From Nocardioides deserti (GTDB lineage Bacteria; Actinomycetota; Actinomycetes; Propionibacteriales; Nocardioidaceae): a DNA stretch of 64,000 nt. This document shows, one piece after another, positions 16,083 through 25,394 of the stretch. The notes under the pieces were generated by a model. The model made no database searches and was not told the origin of the DNA. It saw only the letters and a list, made by a program, of their open reading frames with translations. The number at the start of each line of letters is the position of its first letter. Position 1 is the first letter of the stretch. The position numbers were made by a program, and so were the translations under genes. Location: positions 186,001-250,000 of the forward strand of contig NZ_JACMYC010000001.1 in the NCBI RefSeq assembly GCF_014266025.1, in the 5' to 3' direction.

Positions 16083-18230
16083 TCAGCAGTCGGCGAGACC
16101 CATCCGGTCGAGCATCCACGCGAGGCTGAACGCGCGGTCGTGCCAGGCCTTGTAGCGGCCCGAGACGCCGCCGTGCCCGGCCGACATCTCCGTGCGCAGC
16201 AGGACGTCGGCCTCGGGGTTGGTCGCCCGGATGCGCGCCACCCACTTGGCCGGCTCGACGTAGAGCACCCGGGTGTCGTTGAGCGAGGTCTCGGCGAGGA
16301 TCGGCGGGTAGGGGCGCGCGGCGACGTTGTCGTACGGCGCGTACGACGCCATGTACTCGTAGACGGCCGGGTCCTCCTCGGGGTTGCCCCACTCGTCGTA
16401 CTCGGTCACGGTCAGCGGCAGCGTGGCGTCCAGCATCGTGGTGAGCGCGTCGACGAACGGCACGCCCGCGACGATCCCGGCGAACATCTCCGGCGCCTGG
16501 TTGGCGACCGCGCCCATGAGCAGCCCGCCGGCGCTGGCGCCCTCGGCGACGAGCGTCCCGGGCGTCGTCCAGCCGGTGTCGACGAGGTGGCGGGCGCAGG
16601 CGACGAAGTCGGAGAAGGAGTTCTGCTTGCGCATCAGCTTGCCGTCGTCGTACCAGCGCCGGCCCATCTCGCCGCCGCCGCGCACGTGGGCGATCGCGAA
16701 CGCCGCGCCGCGGTCGAGCAGCGAGAGCCGGGCGACGGAGAAGTAGGGGTCCATCGAGGCCTCGTAGGCGCCGTAGCCGTAGAGCAGCGTCGGGAGGGGC
16801 GCGCTGCCCATCGTCTCGTCCTCGCGGGCGTCGCGGCGGCACACGATGGAGATCGGGATCCGCTCGCCGTCCTCGGCGGTCGCCCACAGCCGGTGCTCCT
16901 GGTAGTCGGCGGGGTCGTAGCCGCCGAGCACCGGCGCCTGCTTGAGCAGGGTGAGCTCGCGGGTGCGCACGTCGTAGTCGTAGACCGAGGACGGCACGGC
17001 CATGGTGGTCCACCCGATGCGCACCGTCGGCTGGAAGAAGCCGGGGTTGCCGCCGGAGCCGACCGTGTAGAGCGGCTTGTCGAACTCGACCAGGTAGTCG
17101 TCGCCGGGACCGTCGGCGCCGAGCTCGATGATCCGCAGCTGGGTGAGGCCGTTGCTGCGCTGGTGGACGACGAGATGGCCCGCGAACGCGTCGACGTCCT
17201 CGAGCCGGACCTCGGGGTCGTGGGGGACCAGCGGGTCGAGGTCGGCGATGGGGGTCGGCGCGATCGGGGCGGTGCCGATCTCGAAGTCCGGGCCGCTCGC
17301 GTTGTGCAGCACCAGGAACCGGTCCTCGCCGCCGATGACGGCGTGGTCCAGGGAGTACTCCACGCCCTCGAGCCGCTCCGCGAAGACCTGGAGGCCGAGC
17401 TCGGGGTGGTCGGCGTCGAGGTAGCGGTACTCCGAGGTGACCTTGGAGCCGGCCGCGACCACGATGAACCGGTCGGTGCGGGTGCGGCCGACGCCGACCC
17501 AGAAGCGGCCGTCGGTCTCGTGGTGGACCAGCTCGTCGTCGGCTTGGGCGGTGCCGAGGCGGTGGCGCCAGATCTTGTCGGCCCGCCAGGAGTCGTCGAC
17601 GGTCGTGTAGAAGAGGTGCTCGCCGGCCCGGTCCCAGGTGGCGCCGCCGATGACGCCGGTGATCTCGTCGTCGAGCAACCCGCCGGTGGTCAGGTCCTTG
17701 ACGCGGACGGTGTAGCGCTCGTCGCCGACGGTGTCGGTGGAGTACGCCAGCAGGTTGCCGTCCGGGCTGATCGCCGAGCCGCCGAGGGAGAAGAACTCGT
17801 GGCCCTCGGCGAGCGCGTCGAGGTCGAGCAGCACCTGCTCGCCGGGGAGCGCCGGCTCGTCGGGGGCGCAGTCCTCCGCGGGCGTCGGGGGCGTCCAGTC
17901 GTCGGGGTCGCTCACGGGGACGCGGCAGGTGGCGCCGTACTCCTTGCCGGCGAAGGTGCGCCCGTAGTACCAGTGGCCCCGGTTGCGCGTCGGGACCGAC
18001 AGGTCGGTCTCGCGGGTGCGGGCCTTGATCTCCTCGAAGATCGACTGCCGCAGGTCGGCCAGGTGGGCGGTGCGCTCCTGGGTGTGGGCGTTCTCGGCCT
18101 CGAGGTGGGCGACGACCTCGGGGGAGTCCTTCTCCCGCAGCCACTCGTAGTCGTCGACGCGGGTGTGCCCGTGGATCTCGCGGCTGGTCGGACGGCGGTC
18201 GGCGACGGGTGGGACGGCGGGGGGTTGCAT
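16083..18230 (-). CDS. oligopeptidase B-like S9 family serine peptidase
   Basis: 715 residues from ATG 18228-18230. The N-terminal two-thirds is the seven-bladed propeller that restricts access (DYEWLREKDSPEVVAHLEAEN near the start, then repeated YLDADHPEL-type blades). The C-terminal alpha/beta-hydrolase domain has the nucleophile motif EGASAGGLLMG, and the catalytic His lies in SAGHGGVSGRY near the C-terminus. Oligopeptidase B cleaves small peptides after Arg or Lys in the cytosol. Its start is only 24 bp from the divergent pxpA start. Confidence 0.94.
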   Translation of the reverse strand: MQPPAVPPVADRRPTSREIHGHTRVDDYEWLREKDSPEVVAHLEAENAHTQERTAHLADLRQSIFEEIKARTRETDLSVPTRNRGHWYYGRTFAGKEYGATCRVPVSDPDDWTPPTPAEDCAPDEPALPGEQVLLDLDALAEGHEFFSLGGSAISPDGNLLAYSTDTVGDERYTVRVKDLTTGGLLDDEITGVIGGATWDRAGEHLFYTTVDDSWRADKIWRHRLGTAQADDELVHHETDGRFWVGVGRTRTDRFIVVAAGSKVTSEYRYLDADHPELGLQVFAERLEGVEYSLDHAVIGGEDRFLVLHNASGPDFEIGTAPIAPTPIADLDPLVPHDPEVRLEDVDAFAGHLVVHQRSNGLTQLRIIELGADGPGDDYLVEFDKPLYTVGSGGNPGFFQPTVRIGWTTMAVPSSVYDYDVRTRELTLLKQAPVLGGYDPADYQEHRLWATAEDGERIPISIVCRRDAREDETMGSAPLPTLLYGYGAYEASMDPYFSVARLSLLDRGAAFAIAHVRGGGEMGRRWYDDGKLMRKQNSFSDFVACARHLVDTGWTTPGTLVAEGASAGGLLMGAVANQAPEMFAGIVAGVPFVDALTTMLDATLPLTVTEYDEWGNPEEDPAVYEYMASYAPYDNVAARPYPPILAETSLNDTRVLYVEPAKWVARIRATNPEADVLLRTEMSAGHGGVSGRYKAWHDRAFSLAWMLDRMGLADC

Positions 18231-18241
18231 GCCGGCAACGC

Positions 18242-18247
18242 TAGCGT
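18242..18247 (+). promoter_or_regulatory. -10 element of pxpA, leaderless type
   Basis: TAGCGT ends 7 nt before the GTG of pxpA. It lies between the divergent starts of the oligopeptidase and pxpA, only 24 bp apart. Confidence 0.4.
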
Positions 18248-18254
18248 CGGGCCC

Positions 18255-18947
18255 GTGGACACCCGGACGGCCGTCGACCTCAACGCCGACCTCGGGGAGG
18301 AGGTCACCGACGACGCCGCCCTGCTCGCGGTGGTGACGAGCGCGAACGTCGCGTGCGGCTACCACGCGGGCACCGTGGCGATCATGCGCGCGGTGTGCGA
18401 CGAGGCCGCCGAGCGCGGGGTGGCGGTGGGGGCGCAGGTCTCCTACGACGACCGGGAGAACTTCGGCCGCGTCGCCCGCGACGTGCCCGCCGACGTGCTC
18501 CGCGAGCAGGTCGCCGACCAGGTCGGCACGCTCTCGTCGATCGCGGCGGCGGCCGGCACCGCCGTCCGTTACGTCAAGCCGCACGGCGCGCTCTACCACC
18601 GCGTCATCGACGACGAGGAGCAGGCGGCCGCCGTCCTCGCCGGCTCGGGCGACCTGCCCGTGCTCGGGATGCCGGGCCGGTTCCTCGACCTGGCGGCCGA
18701 GGCGGGGCGGGCGGTGCGGCACGAGGGCTTCCCCGACCGGGGGTACGCCGCCGACGGCCGCCTGCTGCCGCGCGGCGAGCCCGGCGCCGTGCTGGAGGAC
18801 GCCGACGCGATCGCCGCGGCCGCGCTGCGCCTGGCCCCGCAGGTCGACTCGCTGTGCCTGCACGGCGACACCCCCGGCGCGGTCGCCCACGCGCGCGCCG
18901 TCCGCGCCGCCCTCACCGGCGCGGGCTGGACCCTTGCCCCGCTCTGA
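18255..18947 (+). CDS. pxpA: 5-oxoprolinase subunit A (LamB/YcsF family)
   Basis: 230 residues from GTG 18255. The LamB/YcsF signature is present: VDLNADLGEE at the N-terminus, SANVACGYHAGT, VGAQVSYDD, VKPHGALYHRV and LCLHGDTPGAV near the C-terminus. In the PxpABC complex, subunit A with B and C hydrolyses 5-oxoproline to glutamate at the cost of ATP, a housekeeping salvage of a damage product. Subunits B and C follow at 19482 and 20069, separated from A by a lipoprotein gene. Confidence 0.94.
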   Translation: MDTRTAVDLNADLGEEVTDDAALLAVVTSANVACGYHAGTVAIMRAVCDEAAERGVAVGAQVSYDDRENFGRVARDVPADVLREQVADQVGTLSSIAAAAGTAVRYVKPHGALYHRVIDDEEQAAAVLAGSGDLPVLGMPGRFLDLAAEAGRAVRHEGFPDRGYAADGRLLPRGEPGAVLEDADAIAAAALRLAPQVDSLCLHGDTPGAVAHARAVRAALTGAGWTLAPL

Positions 18948-18965
18948 CCTGCTTGGATGGCGCGC

Positions 18966-19478
18966 ATGACCCTCACCCGCGCCGCGAGCGCGACCCTCAC
19001 GCTGGTCGCGCTCGCCGCGGTGGCGGCCTGCAGCACCGAGCCCACCTACGACGCCGGCGAGCTGGCCGCGAAGGTGGTCGCCGAGCAGGAGGAGGTGACC
19101 CCCGACCTGGAGGTCGTCGAGGGCTCCTGCGAGGAGGACGTCCCGCTCGAGGTCGACGAGGTCATCGGCTGCACCGTGCTCATCGACGGCGTCGAGGCGC
19201 CCTACGACGTGACGGTGACCGCGCTGGAGGACGAGACCGCGCGCTACGAGATCAGCCCCGCCCGCGCGATCATCTCCGTCCAGGCGGTCGTCGACGCCCT
19301 CCAGGCCGAGCTCGAGGGCCAGGGCGTGAGCGGCGTCGAGGTGGACTGCGGCGCTGACGCCGTGCGCGTCGAGGACCCCGACACCAGCTTCACCTGCGGG
19401 CTCTCGCTCGGCGGGCAGACCCGCGAGGCGACCGTCACCGTGCAGGACCTCCAGGGCAACGTCCGCTACGAGTTCTGA
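18966..19478 (+). CDS. DUF4333 lipoprotein
   Basis: 170 residues. ATG 18966 is preferred to ATG 18957 because a TTGGAT hexamer (18953-18958) ends 7 nt before it. The signal peptide ends in a lipobox (AAVAAC, Cys22). The mature part has two halves of similar layout, each with a conserved Cys pair region (EGSCEEDVPLEVDEVIGCTV and VDCGADAVRVEDPDTSFTCG), the pattern of DUF4333 domains found singly or in tandem in actinobacterial lipoproteins of unknown function. Its place between pxpA and pxpB is unusual. Confidence 0.75.
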   Translation: MTLTRAASATLTLVALAAVAACSTEPTYDAGELAAKVVAEQEEVTPDLEVVEGSCEEDVPLEVDEVIGCTVLIDGVEAPYDVTVTALEDETARYEISPARAIISVQAVVDALQAELEGQGVSGVEVDCGADAVRVEDPDTSFTCGLSLGGQTREATVTVQDLQGNVRYEF

Positions 19479-19481
19479 CCC

Positions 19482-20072
19482 GTGCGCACGCGACCCGTCG
19501 GCCCGTCGGCCCTCCTCGTCGAGGTGGCCGGGCCGGCGGAGGCGCTCGCGCTGGCGGCGTGGGTCCGCGAGCAGGGGCTGCCCGTCGTCGACGTGGTCCC
19601 GGCGGCGGAGACGGTGCTCCTCGACGGCGCCGACCGCACCACGGTGCTCGCCGCCCTGCGGGACTGGGTGCCGAGCGCCGAACCGCCGGACGGCGACCTG
19701 GTCGAAGTGCCTGTCACCTACGACGGCGAGGACCTCGACGCGGTCGCCGAGGCCTGGGGCGTCACCACCGCCGAGGTGGTCGAGCGGCACGCCTCGCTGA
19801 CCTTCGTCTCCGCCTTCTGCGGCTTCGCGCCCGGCTTCGCCTACCTCGCCGGCCTGCCCGACGAGCTGGCGGTCCCGCGCCTCGACTCGCCGCGACCGCG
19901 CGTGCCCGCGGGCTCGGTGGCCCTCGCCGGCACCTGGTGCGGCGTCTACCCGACGTCCTCGCCCGGCGGGTGGCGCATCATCGGCCGCACCGACGTGGGC
20001 CTCTGGGACCCCCGGCGCGAGCCGCCCGCGCTGCTCCCGCCCGGCACCCGCGTGCGGTTCGTGCCGGCATGA
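19482..20072 (+). CDS. pxpB: 5-oxoprolinase subunit B (KipI-like)
   Basis: 196 residues from GTG 19482, three bases after the lipoprotein stop. It has the allophanate-hydrolase-subunit-1 signature: VPVTYDGEDLDAVAE, AFCGFAPGFAYLAGLP, PRPRVPAGSVALAG and TSPGGWRIIGRT. In PxpABC this subunit works with subunit C in the ATP-dependent step. The stop overlaps the pxpC start in ATGA. Confidence 0.94.
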   Translation: MRTRPVGPSALLVEVAGPAEALALAAWVREQGLPVVDVVPAAETVLLDGADRTTVLAALRDWVPSAEPPDGDLVEVPVTYDGEDLDAVAEAWGVTTAEVVERHASLTFVSAFCGFAPGFAYLAGLPDELAVPRLDSPRPRVPAGSVALAGTWCGVYPTSSPGGWRIIGRTDVGLWDPRREPPALLPPGTRVRFVPA

Positions 20073-20941
20073 GCCTCCAGGTGCTGGCCGCCGGCCACCT
20101 CACGACCGTCCAGGACCGGGGCCGACCCGGCTGGGCCTCCCTCGGCGTGCCGCGCGCCGGGGCGCTGGACGCACCCGCGGCCGACCTGGCCAACCGGCTC
20201 GTCGGCAACCCGGCCGACGCGGCGGTGCTCGAGGTGAGCCTCGGCGGCCTCGCGGTCCGCACCGACCGGGACTGCTGGGTCGCGGTCACCGGCGCCGAGG
20301 GACCGGTGACCGTCGACGACCTCCCCCGCGGCCACGCCCGCCCCGAGCGGCTGCGGGCCGGCGCCCTGCTCGAGGTGGGTACGCCGTGGCGCGGGGTCCG
20401 CTCCTACGTCGCGGTCGCGGGCGGCATCGCGGTCGAGCCGGTGCTCGGCTCCCGCTCGACCGACACGCTCGCCTGGGTCGGCCCGCCCCGCGTCCAGGCC
20501 GGCGCCGTGCTGCCGGTGGGGGAGCCCGCCGGGCCGCCCGCGCCGCTCGACACCCCGCGGCCGGGCCGTCCGAGGACGTTGCGGCTGCACCCCGGCCCGC
20601 GCGCGGACTGGTTCGCGGGCGACCCGATCGCGGCGATGTGCCACGCGGCGTACACCGTGGAGGAGGCGTCGAACCGGGTCGGCCTCCGGCTGGCCGGCCC
20701 GCCGCTGGAGCGGGTGCGCACCGGCGAGCTGGCCAGCGAGGGGATGGTGCTGGGTGCGGTGCAGGTGCCGCCGAGCGGGCAGCCGGTGGTGTTCCTGGCC
20801 GACCACCCGGTGACCGGGGGCTACCCGGTCGTCGCGGTGGTCGACCCGGCCGACCTGTGGATCTGCGCCCAGCTGCGGCCGGGGGACGAGGTCCGGTTCA
20901 GTCCTGCTCGTCCGGCAGCGGGGGCGGCACCCACGCGGTGA
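20069..20941 (+). CDS. pxpC: 5-oxoprolinase subunit C (biotin-dependent carboxyltransferase family)
   Basis: 290 residues from ATG overlapping the pxpB stop. It has the KipA/AHS2 features: TVQDRGRPGWASLGVPRAGALD, NRLVGNPADAAVLEV, RSYVAVAGGI, SNRVGLRLAGPPLER and GMVLGAVQVPPSGQPVVFLADHPVTGGYP. It completes the PxpABC enzyme. Its last 44 bp overlap the 3' end of the oppositely oriented dinB gene. Confidence 0.94.
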   Translation: MSLQVLAAGHLTTVQDRGRPGWASLGVPRAGALDAPAADLANRLVGNPADAAVLEVSLGGLAVRTDRDCWVAVTGAEGPVTVDDLPRGHARPERLRAGALLEVGTPWRGVRSYVAVAGGIAVEPVLGSRSTDTLAWVGPPRVQAGAVLPVGEPAGPPAPLDTPRPGRPRTLRLHPGPRADWFAGDPIAAMCHAAYTVEEASNRVGLRLAGPPLERVRTGELASEGMVLGAVQVPPSGQPVVFLADHPVTGGYPVVAVVDPADLWICAQLRPGDEVRFSPARPAAGAAPTR

Positions 20942-22217
20942 GTGCCGGGTCGTCCTCGGCGTAGGACCGCACCGGCCCGGCCGGCGTCTCGGCGGTCTCG
21001 AAGCGGACCGTGACGACGCCCCGGCCCGAGCCCCAGACCCAGCCGCGACCCATCTCGGCGTGCACGACGTCCATGCCGGGCGACCAGGTGCGCCGGGAGT
21101 GGTGGGGCACCTCGACCGCGGGCAGCTCCTCCTCGTCCTCCTCGGTCTCGCCGAAGAGGTCCTCCTGCACCCAGTCGGCCAGCCCGGAGACGCCGACGCC
21201 GAGCAGACGCACGCCGCCCGAGGTGTCGAGGTCGGCCAGCAGGGCACGCGCCGTGCGCGCGACGGTGGCCGCGCTGTCGGTGGGGGAGACGAGCGTGCTG
21301 GACCGACTGAGCGTGGTGAAGTCGTGCAGGCGCACCTTGATCGTGATCGTCCGCCCCGACATCCCGTGCTTGCGCAGCCGTGCGGCCACCTCGCCGGCCT
21401 GCCGGGTGAGCAACCCCTCCATCAGTCGGCGGTCGGTGAGGTCGGTGTCGTAGGTGCCCTCGACGCTGACCGACTTCGCCTCCCGCTCGGCCACGACCGG
21501 CCGGTCGTCCTGGGCGCGCGCGAGCGACCACAGGCCGGTGCCGTGCGCCCTGCCCACCAGCCGCACGAGCTCGTCGAGGCTCACCGCCTCGAGCTCGGCG
21601 ACGGTGTGGATGCCGGCGCGCCGGAGCCGCTCGGTGGTGGCCGGCCCGACGCCGGGGATGACGGTGACGCTCATCGGGCGCAGCAGCGCCTGCTCGGTGC
21701 CGGGCGCGACGACTACGAGGCCGTCCGGCTTGTCCAGGTCGCTGGCGACCTTGGCGATGAACTTGCTGGTGCCGAGCCCGACCGACGCGGTGAGGCCCCG
21801 GGTCACCTCGGTGACGCGCCCGCGCAGCTCCTCGGCGAAGGCGGTCACGGTCGCGACCTCCAGGTCCGGCAGCCCGGCGCGCTGGAGGTCGACGAACGCC
21901 TCGTCCAGCGACAGCGGCTCCACCAGCGGCGAGACCGAGCGCAGCAGCGACATCACCGCGTGCGAGGCCTCGCGGTAGGCGTGGAAGCGCCCGCTGAGGA
22001 ACGCCGCGTGCGGGCAGCGGGACCGCGCCTCACGCGTCGACATGGCCGACCGGACGCCGTGGACGCGGGCCTCGTACGACGCCGTCGCCACCACCCCGCG
22101 GCCGCCGACCCCGCCGACGACCACCGGCTTGCCGCGCAGCGACGGCTTGTCCCGCTGCTCGACCGCGGCGAAGAACGCATCGAGGTCGAGGTGCATGACC
22201 GACGCCTGCGTGCGCAT
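20898..22217 (-). CDS. dinB: DNA polymerase IV (Y family)
   Basis: 439 residues. The palm motif HLDLDAFFAAVEQ (catalytic Asp11) is followed by VVATASYEARVHGVRSAMS and the second catalytic motif SLDEAFVDL near residue 104. The helix-hairpin-helix region (VIPGVGPATTERLRRAGIHTVAEL) and the little-finger domain (RRLMEGLL onward) are complete. The C-terminal 90 residues beyond the little finger are typical of actinobacterial DinB2-type enzymes. It makes low-fidelity, lesion-bypass DNA synthesis. No clear SOS box was identified upstream. Confidence 0.94.
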   Translation of the reverse strand: MRTQASVMHLDLDAFFAAVEQRDKPSLRGKPVVVGGVGGRGVVATASYEARVHGVRSAMSTREARSRCPHAAFLSGRFHAYREASHAVMSLLRSVSPLVEPLSLDEAFVDLQRAGLPDLEVATVTAFAEELRGRVTEVTRGLTASVGLGTSKFIAKVASDLDKPDGLVVVAPGTEQALLRPMSVTVIPGVGPATTERLRRAGIHTVAELEAVSLDELVRLVGRAHGTGLWSLARAQDDRPVVAEREAKSVSVEGTYDTDLTDRRLMEGLLTRQAGEVAARLRKHGMSGRTITIKVRLHDFTTLSRSSTLVSPTDSAATVARTARALLADLDTSGGVRLLGVGVSGLADWVQEDLFGETEEDEEELPAVEVPHHSRRTWSPGMDVVHAEMGRGWVWGSGRGVVTVRFETAETPAGPVRSYAEDDPALTAWVPPPLPDEQD

Positions 22218-22358
22218 TCAGCGCCCCGTCCGGCCGGTCATGCGCCGGAACCTACCCGCGGCCCACCTTCCGTCCCCAGACGCCGCCCCGCGCGGCTCCG
22301 TCCACAGCCCCCACGGCGGAGTCCCGCCACGGCCGGTGGCCCCGGGGAGCGTCGCACC

Positions 22359-23321
22359 ATGACCACATCGCACCCGGCCACCGGCCGTTCCCCCTTCACC
22401 GCCCGCACGACCGAGGACCTCCTGGCCGCCGTGCCCGTCGTCCTCGGCTTCCGACCACACGAGTCGGTCGTCCTGCTGACCTTCGGCGGCGACCGCTCCC
22501 TCCACGCCCGCATCGACGTGCCGACGACCGAGCCCGAGGCCGAGGCGGCCGCCCGGCAGCTGCTCGAGCCGTGCCGCCGGCAACGGGTGCGCGCCGTCGC
22601 GCTCGTCGTCCTCACCGGCGACGAGCGCGCCGCGGCCTGGACCGGCCGGGCCGTCATCCGGGCGTTCACCCGGGCCGGGATCGACGTCGTCGACGCGGTC
22701 CGCGCCCACGAGGGCCGGTGGTACGTCGCGAGCGGCCCGCGCGGCGACGTACCGGCTCACGGCGTGCCGTACGACGTCTCGGCCCACCCGTTCGCCGCGC
22801 AGGCGGTCCTCGAGGGCCGGGTCACGCTCGACTCGCGTGAGGAGCTGGAGGCGTCCGTGGCGGCGTCGCCGGCCGCGGTGCACGCCGTCCTCGAGGCGGT
22901 GGTCGCGCTGCCGGGCGGCGCGTCGTCACCGGCGGAGGAGAGCCGGTGGGCGGCCGCCCTCGTCGTCCGCTGCGTGGGGGCCGGCACCAGCCCGACCGAC
23001 GCCGAGGTCGCCCGGCTGGTCGTCGGCATGCTGGACGTGCCGGTCCGGGACGCGGCGTGGGAGCGGATGCGCCGTGCCGACGCGACCGCGCACGTCCGGT
23101 TCTGGACCGACGTCGTCCGCCGCACGCCCGACGCGTTCCTCGCCGGCCCGGCCGCGCTGCTGGCCTTCGCTGCCTGGCTCTCCGGGCACGGCGCGCTCGC
23201 CTGGTGCGCGGTCGACCGCTGCCTCGACGTGGCGCCGGGTCACCGGCTGGCCGGCTACATCGCCCAGGTGCTCACCAACGCCGTCCCGCCCACGGTCTGG
23301 GACGACGCCGGGACCGGCTGA
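22359..23321 (+). CDS. DUF4192 protein
   Basis: 320 residues from ATG 22359, with GGGGAG about 9 nt upstream. The N-terminal half carries the DUF4192 signature: TEDLLAAVPVVLGFRPHESVVLLTFGG and ARIDVPT, then RVRAVALVVLTGDER. The C-terminal half includes WTDVVRRTPDAFLAGPAALLAFAAWLSGHGALAWCAVDRCL, the family's helical tail. It is a conserved actinobacterial cytoplasmic protein whose function is not established. It is divergent from dinB with about 140 bp between the starts. Confidence 0.88.
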   Translation: MTTSHPATGRSPFTARTTEDLLAAVPVVLGFRPHESVVLLTFGGDRSLHARIDVPTTEPEAEAAARQLLEPCRRQRVRAVALVVLTGDERAAAWTGRAVIRAFTRAGIDVVDAVRAHEGRWYVASGPRGDVPAHGVPYDVSAHPFAAQAVLEGRVTLDSREELEASVAASPAAVHAVLEAVVALPGGASSPAEESRWAAALVVRCVGAGTSPTDAEVARLVVGMLDVPVRDAAWERMRRADATAHVRFWTDVVRRTPDAFLAGPAALLAFAAWLSGHGALAWCAVDRCLDVAPGHRLAGYIAQVLTNAVPPTVWDDAGTG

Positions 23322-23402
23322 CCCGTCCGGGCGAAGTGGGTACCTGCTCCGGCGTGAGCAGCGCAGCGACGGGTGCCCGCATCCCGGCGGAGGTCGGCCG
23401 AC

Positions 23403-24866
23403 ATGGGTGAGGAGGTCGACGCCCAGGAGTTCTCGCGGAACGACCGCACGCGGCACCGGGAGAAGGTCCGCCGGTGCCTGGACGTCTTCGCGCGGATGCT
23501 GCGGGACTCCCGGTTCGACACCGACGACCCGATGACCGGTCTCGAGGTCGAGCTCAACCTCGTCGACGAGCGCGGCGACCCCGCCCTGCGCAACGCCGTG
23601 GCGCTCGAGGCGATCGCCGACCCCGACTTCCAGACCGAGCTCGGCCAGTTCAACATCGAGATCAACGTGCCGCCGGCGCGGTTGCGCGAGGGCGGGCTGA
23701 CCACCTTCGAGGACACCCTGCGGCGCAGTCTCAACGACGCGGAGGCCAAGTCGGCCGCCGTCGGCGCCCACCTGGTGATGATCGGCATCCTGCCGACGCT
23801 GACCGGCGAGCACATGAGCCCGGACAGCCTCAGCCCCAACCCGCGCTACAAGCTGCTCAGCGAGCAGATCCTCGACGCCCGCGGCGAGGACATCTCGATC
23901 TCCATCGACGGCCCCGAGCGGCTGGTGACGACGACCGACTCGATCGTCCCGGAGGCGGCGTGCACCAGCACGCAGTTCCACGTGCAGACCTCGCCGGCCC
24001 AGTTCGCGTCGTACTGGAACGCCTCGCAGGCGATCTCCGCGGTCCAGCTCGCGGTCGGCGCGAACTCGCCGTACCTCCTCGGCCGGGAGCTGTGGCGCGA
24101 GACCCGGATCCCGCTCTTCGAGCAGGCCACCGACACCCGGGGCGAGGAGCTCAAGGCCCAGGGCGTGCGGCCGCGGGTGTGGTTCGGCGAGCGGTGGGTG
24201 ACCTCGGTCTTCGACCTGTTCGAGGAGAACGTCCGCTACTTCCCGGCGCTGCTGCCGATCACCGACGAGGAGGACCCCCTCGCCGTGCTCGAGGGCGGCG
24301 GCACGCCGAACCTCGCCGAGCTGCGGCTGCACAACGGCACGATCTACCGCTGGAACCGGCCGGTCTACGACATCGCCGGGGGAGTGCCGCACCTGCGGGT
24401 GGAGAACCGCGTGCTGGCCGCCGGCCCGACCGTCGCCGACACGATGGCCAACGCCGCCTTCTACTTCGGGCTGGTCCGCCACCTGGCCGAGAGCGAGCGG
24501 CCGCTGTGGTCGCAGATGTCCTTCAGCGCCGCGGAGGAGAACTTCCACGTCGCCGCCCAGCAGGGCATCGACGCCCACGTCTACTGGCCCGGCGTCGGCC
24601 AGGTCCGCGCGACCGAGCTGGTGCTGCGCCGGCTGCTGCCGATGGCCCGGGCCGGGCTCGAGGCATGGGGCGTCGACGCGGCGGAGTCGGACCGCCTGCT
24701 CGGCATCATCGAGCAGCGCTGCCTCACCGGGGTCAACGGTGCGGAGTGGTTCGCCCGGCGCATGCACGAGCGGAGCGACCAGGAGCGGTACGACGCCCTG
24801 CGCGCCACGCTGCTGGAGTACCGCGAGCGGATGCACAGCAACGACCCGGTCCACACCTGGGACTGA
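23403..24866 (+). CDS. glutamate-cysteine ligase-like protein
   Basis: 487 residues from ATG 23403, with GGAGGT 8 nt upstream. The glutamine-synthetase-like fold is suggested by GLEVELNLVDERGDPAL, GQFNIEINVPPARL (acidic metal ligands), STQFHVQT and VGANSPYLLGRELWRETRIPLFEQ. Near the C-terminus PHLRVENRVLAAGPT is also conserved. The family is annotated as glutamate-cysteine ligase, which joins glutamate to cysteine, but in this actinobacterial branch the substrate is not proven. It could be the EgtA-type step of ergothioneine synthesis or an unknown amide ligase; no other egt gene is nearby. It is convergent with the next gene, 10 bp apart. Confidence 0.85.
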   Translation: MGEEVDAQEFSRNDRTRHREKVRRCLDVFARMLRDSRFDTDDPMTGLEVELNLVDERGDPALRNAVALEAIADPDFQTELGQFNIEINVPPARLREGGLTTFEDTLRRSLNDAEAKSAAVGAHLVMIGILPTLTGEHMSPDSLSPNPRYKLLSEQILDARGEDISISIDGPERLVTTTDSIVPEAACTSTQFHVQTSPAQFASYWNASQAISAVQLAVGANSPYLLGRELWRETRIPLFEQATDTRGEELKAQGVRPRVWFGERWVTSVFDLFEENVRYFPALLPITDEEDPLAVLEGGGTPNLAELRLHNGTIYRWNRPVYDIAGGVPHLRVENRVLAAGPTVADTMANAAFYFGLVRHLAESERPLWSQMSFSAAEENFHVAAQQGIDAHVYWPGVGQVRATELVLRRLLPMARAGLEAWGVDAAESDRLLGIIEQRCLTGVNGAEWFARRMHERSDQERYDALRATLLEYRERMHSNDPVHTWD

Positions 24867-24876
24867 TGGTCCCGCT

Positions 24877-25314
24877 TCACCGTTGGCGGAGCCGCTGCCA
24901 GGTCCGGCTCGCTCCCGAGCGCGGGTCGCGCCAGCCGCGACGGTTCGCCACGACCATGACCAGCGGCGCCCCGGCCTCGGCGTACGCCGTGCGGGCCGCC
25001 GCCAGCCAGGCCACGTCGACGTCCTGGAGGTCCAGCTCTCCGGTCCGGGTCAACCACACGAGCGGCTCGGCCGAGTCCTGCCGCAGGACGGTCGCCCGCA
25101 TCGCCGCGAGCGCGTCCGCGCGGAGCGCGTGGTCCAGCCGGTCCTCGGCGCGGACCGCCAGCACCCGCTCGGGGCCGCCCGGCACGCCGACGTGGACCAG
25201 CGGCAGGTGGACCCGCCGGCGCTCGGACCGCGCGTGGTCGAGCACCGCCCGCCGCAGCAGCCGGTCGAGGTCGGCGGGGACGGGGACCGGGATCCCCGGA
25301 GCGGTGGACGGCAC
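24877..25314 (-). CDS. conserved hypothetical protein
   Basis: 145 residues from GTG 25312-25314; an upstream start at 25377 would add about 20 residues with little likeness to coding sequence. The protein is soluble, Arg-rich and has alternating strand/helix character (RRVHLPLVHVGVP, AEPLVWLTRTGELDLQDVDVAWLAAARTAYAEAGAPLVMVV). No catalytic motif or known family was recognised. It is convergent with the ligase gene and divergent from the universal stress protein gene. Confidence 0.65.
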   Translation of the reverse strand: MPSTAPGIPVPVPADLDRLLRRAVLDHARSERRRVHLPLVHVGVPGGPERVLAVRAEDRLDHALRADALAAMRATVLRQDSAEPLVWLTRTGELDLQDVDVAWLAAARTAYAEAGAPLVMVVANRRGWRDPRSGASRTWQRLRQR

Positions 25315-25381
25315 GTGCCCAGCCTTCCCGAGACCGGTCGCGGCCGCTCGTCGCTCTCCACAGGCCTCACCGCCCATCGGC

Positions 25382-25387
25382 TACCGT
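25382..25387 (+). promoter_or_regulatory. -10 element of the stress-protein gene, leaderless type
   Basis: TACCGT ends 7 nt before the ATG at 25395, with no ribosome-binding site. The same spacing recurs at several genes in this window. Confidence 0.42.
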
Positions 25388-25394
25388 GCGCCGC

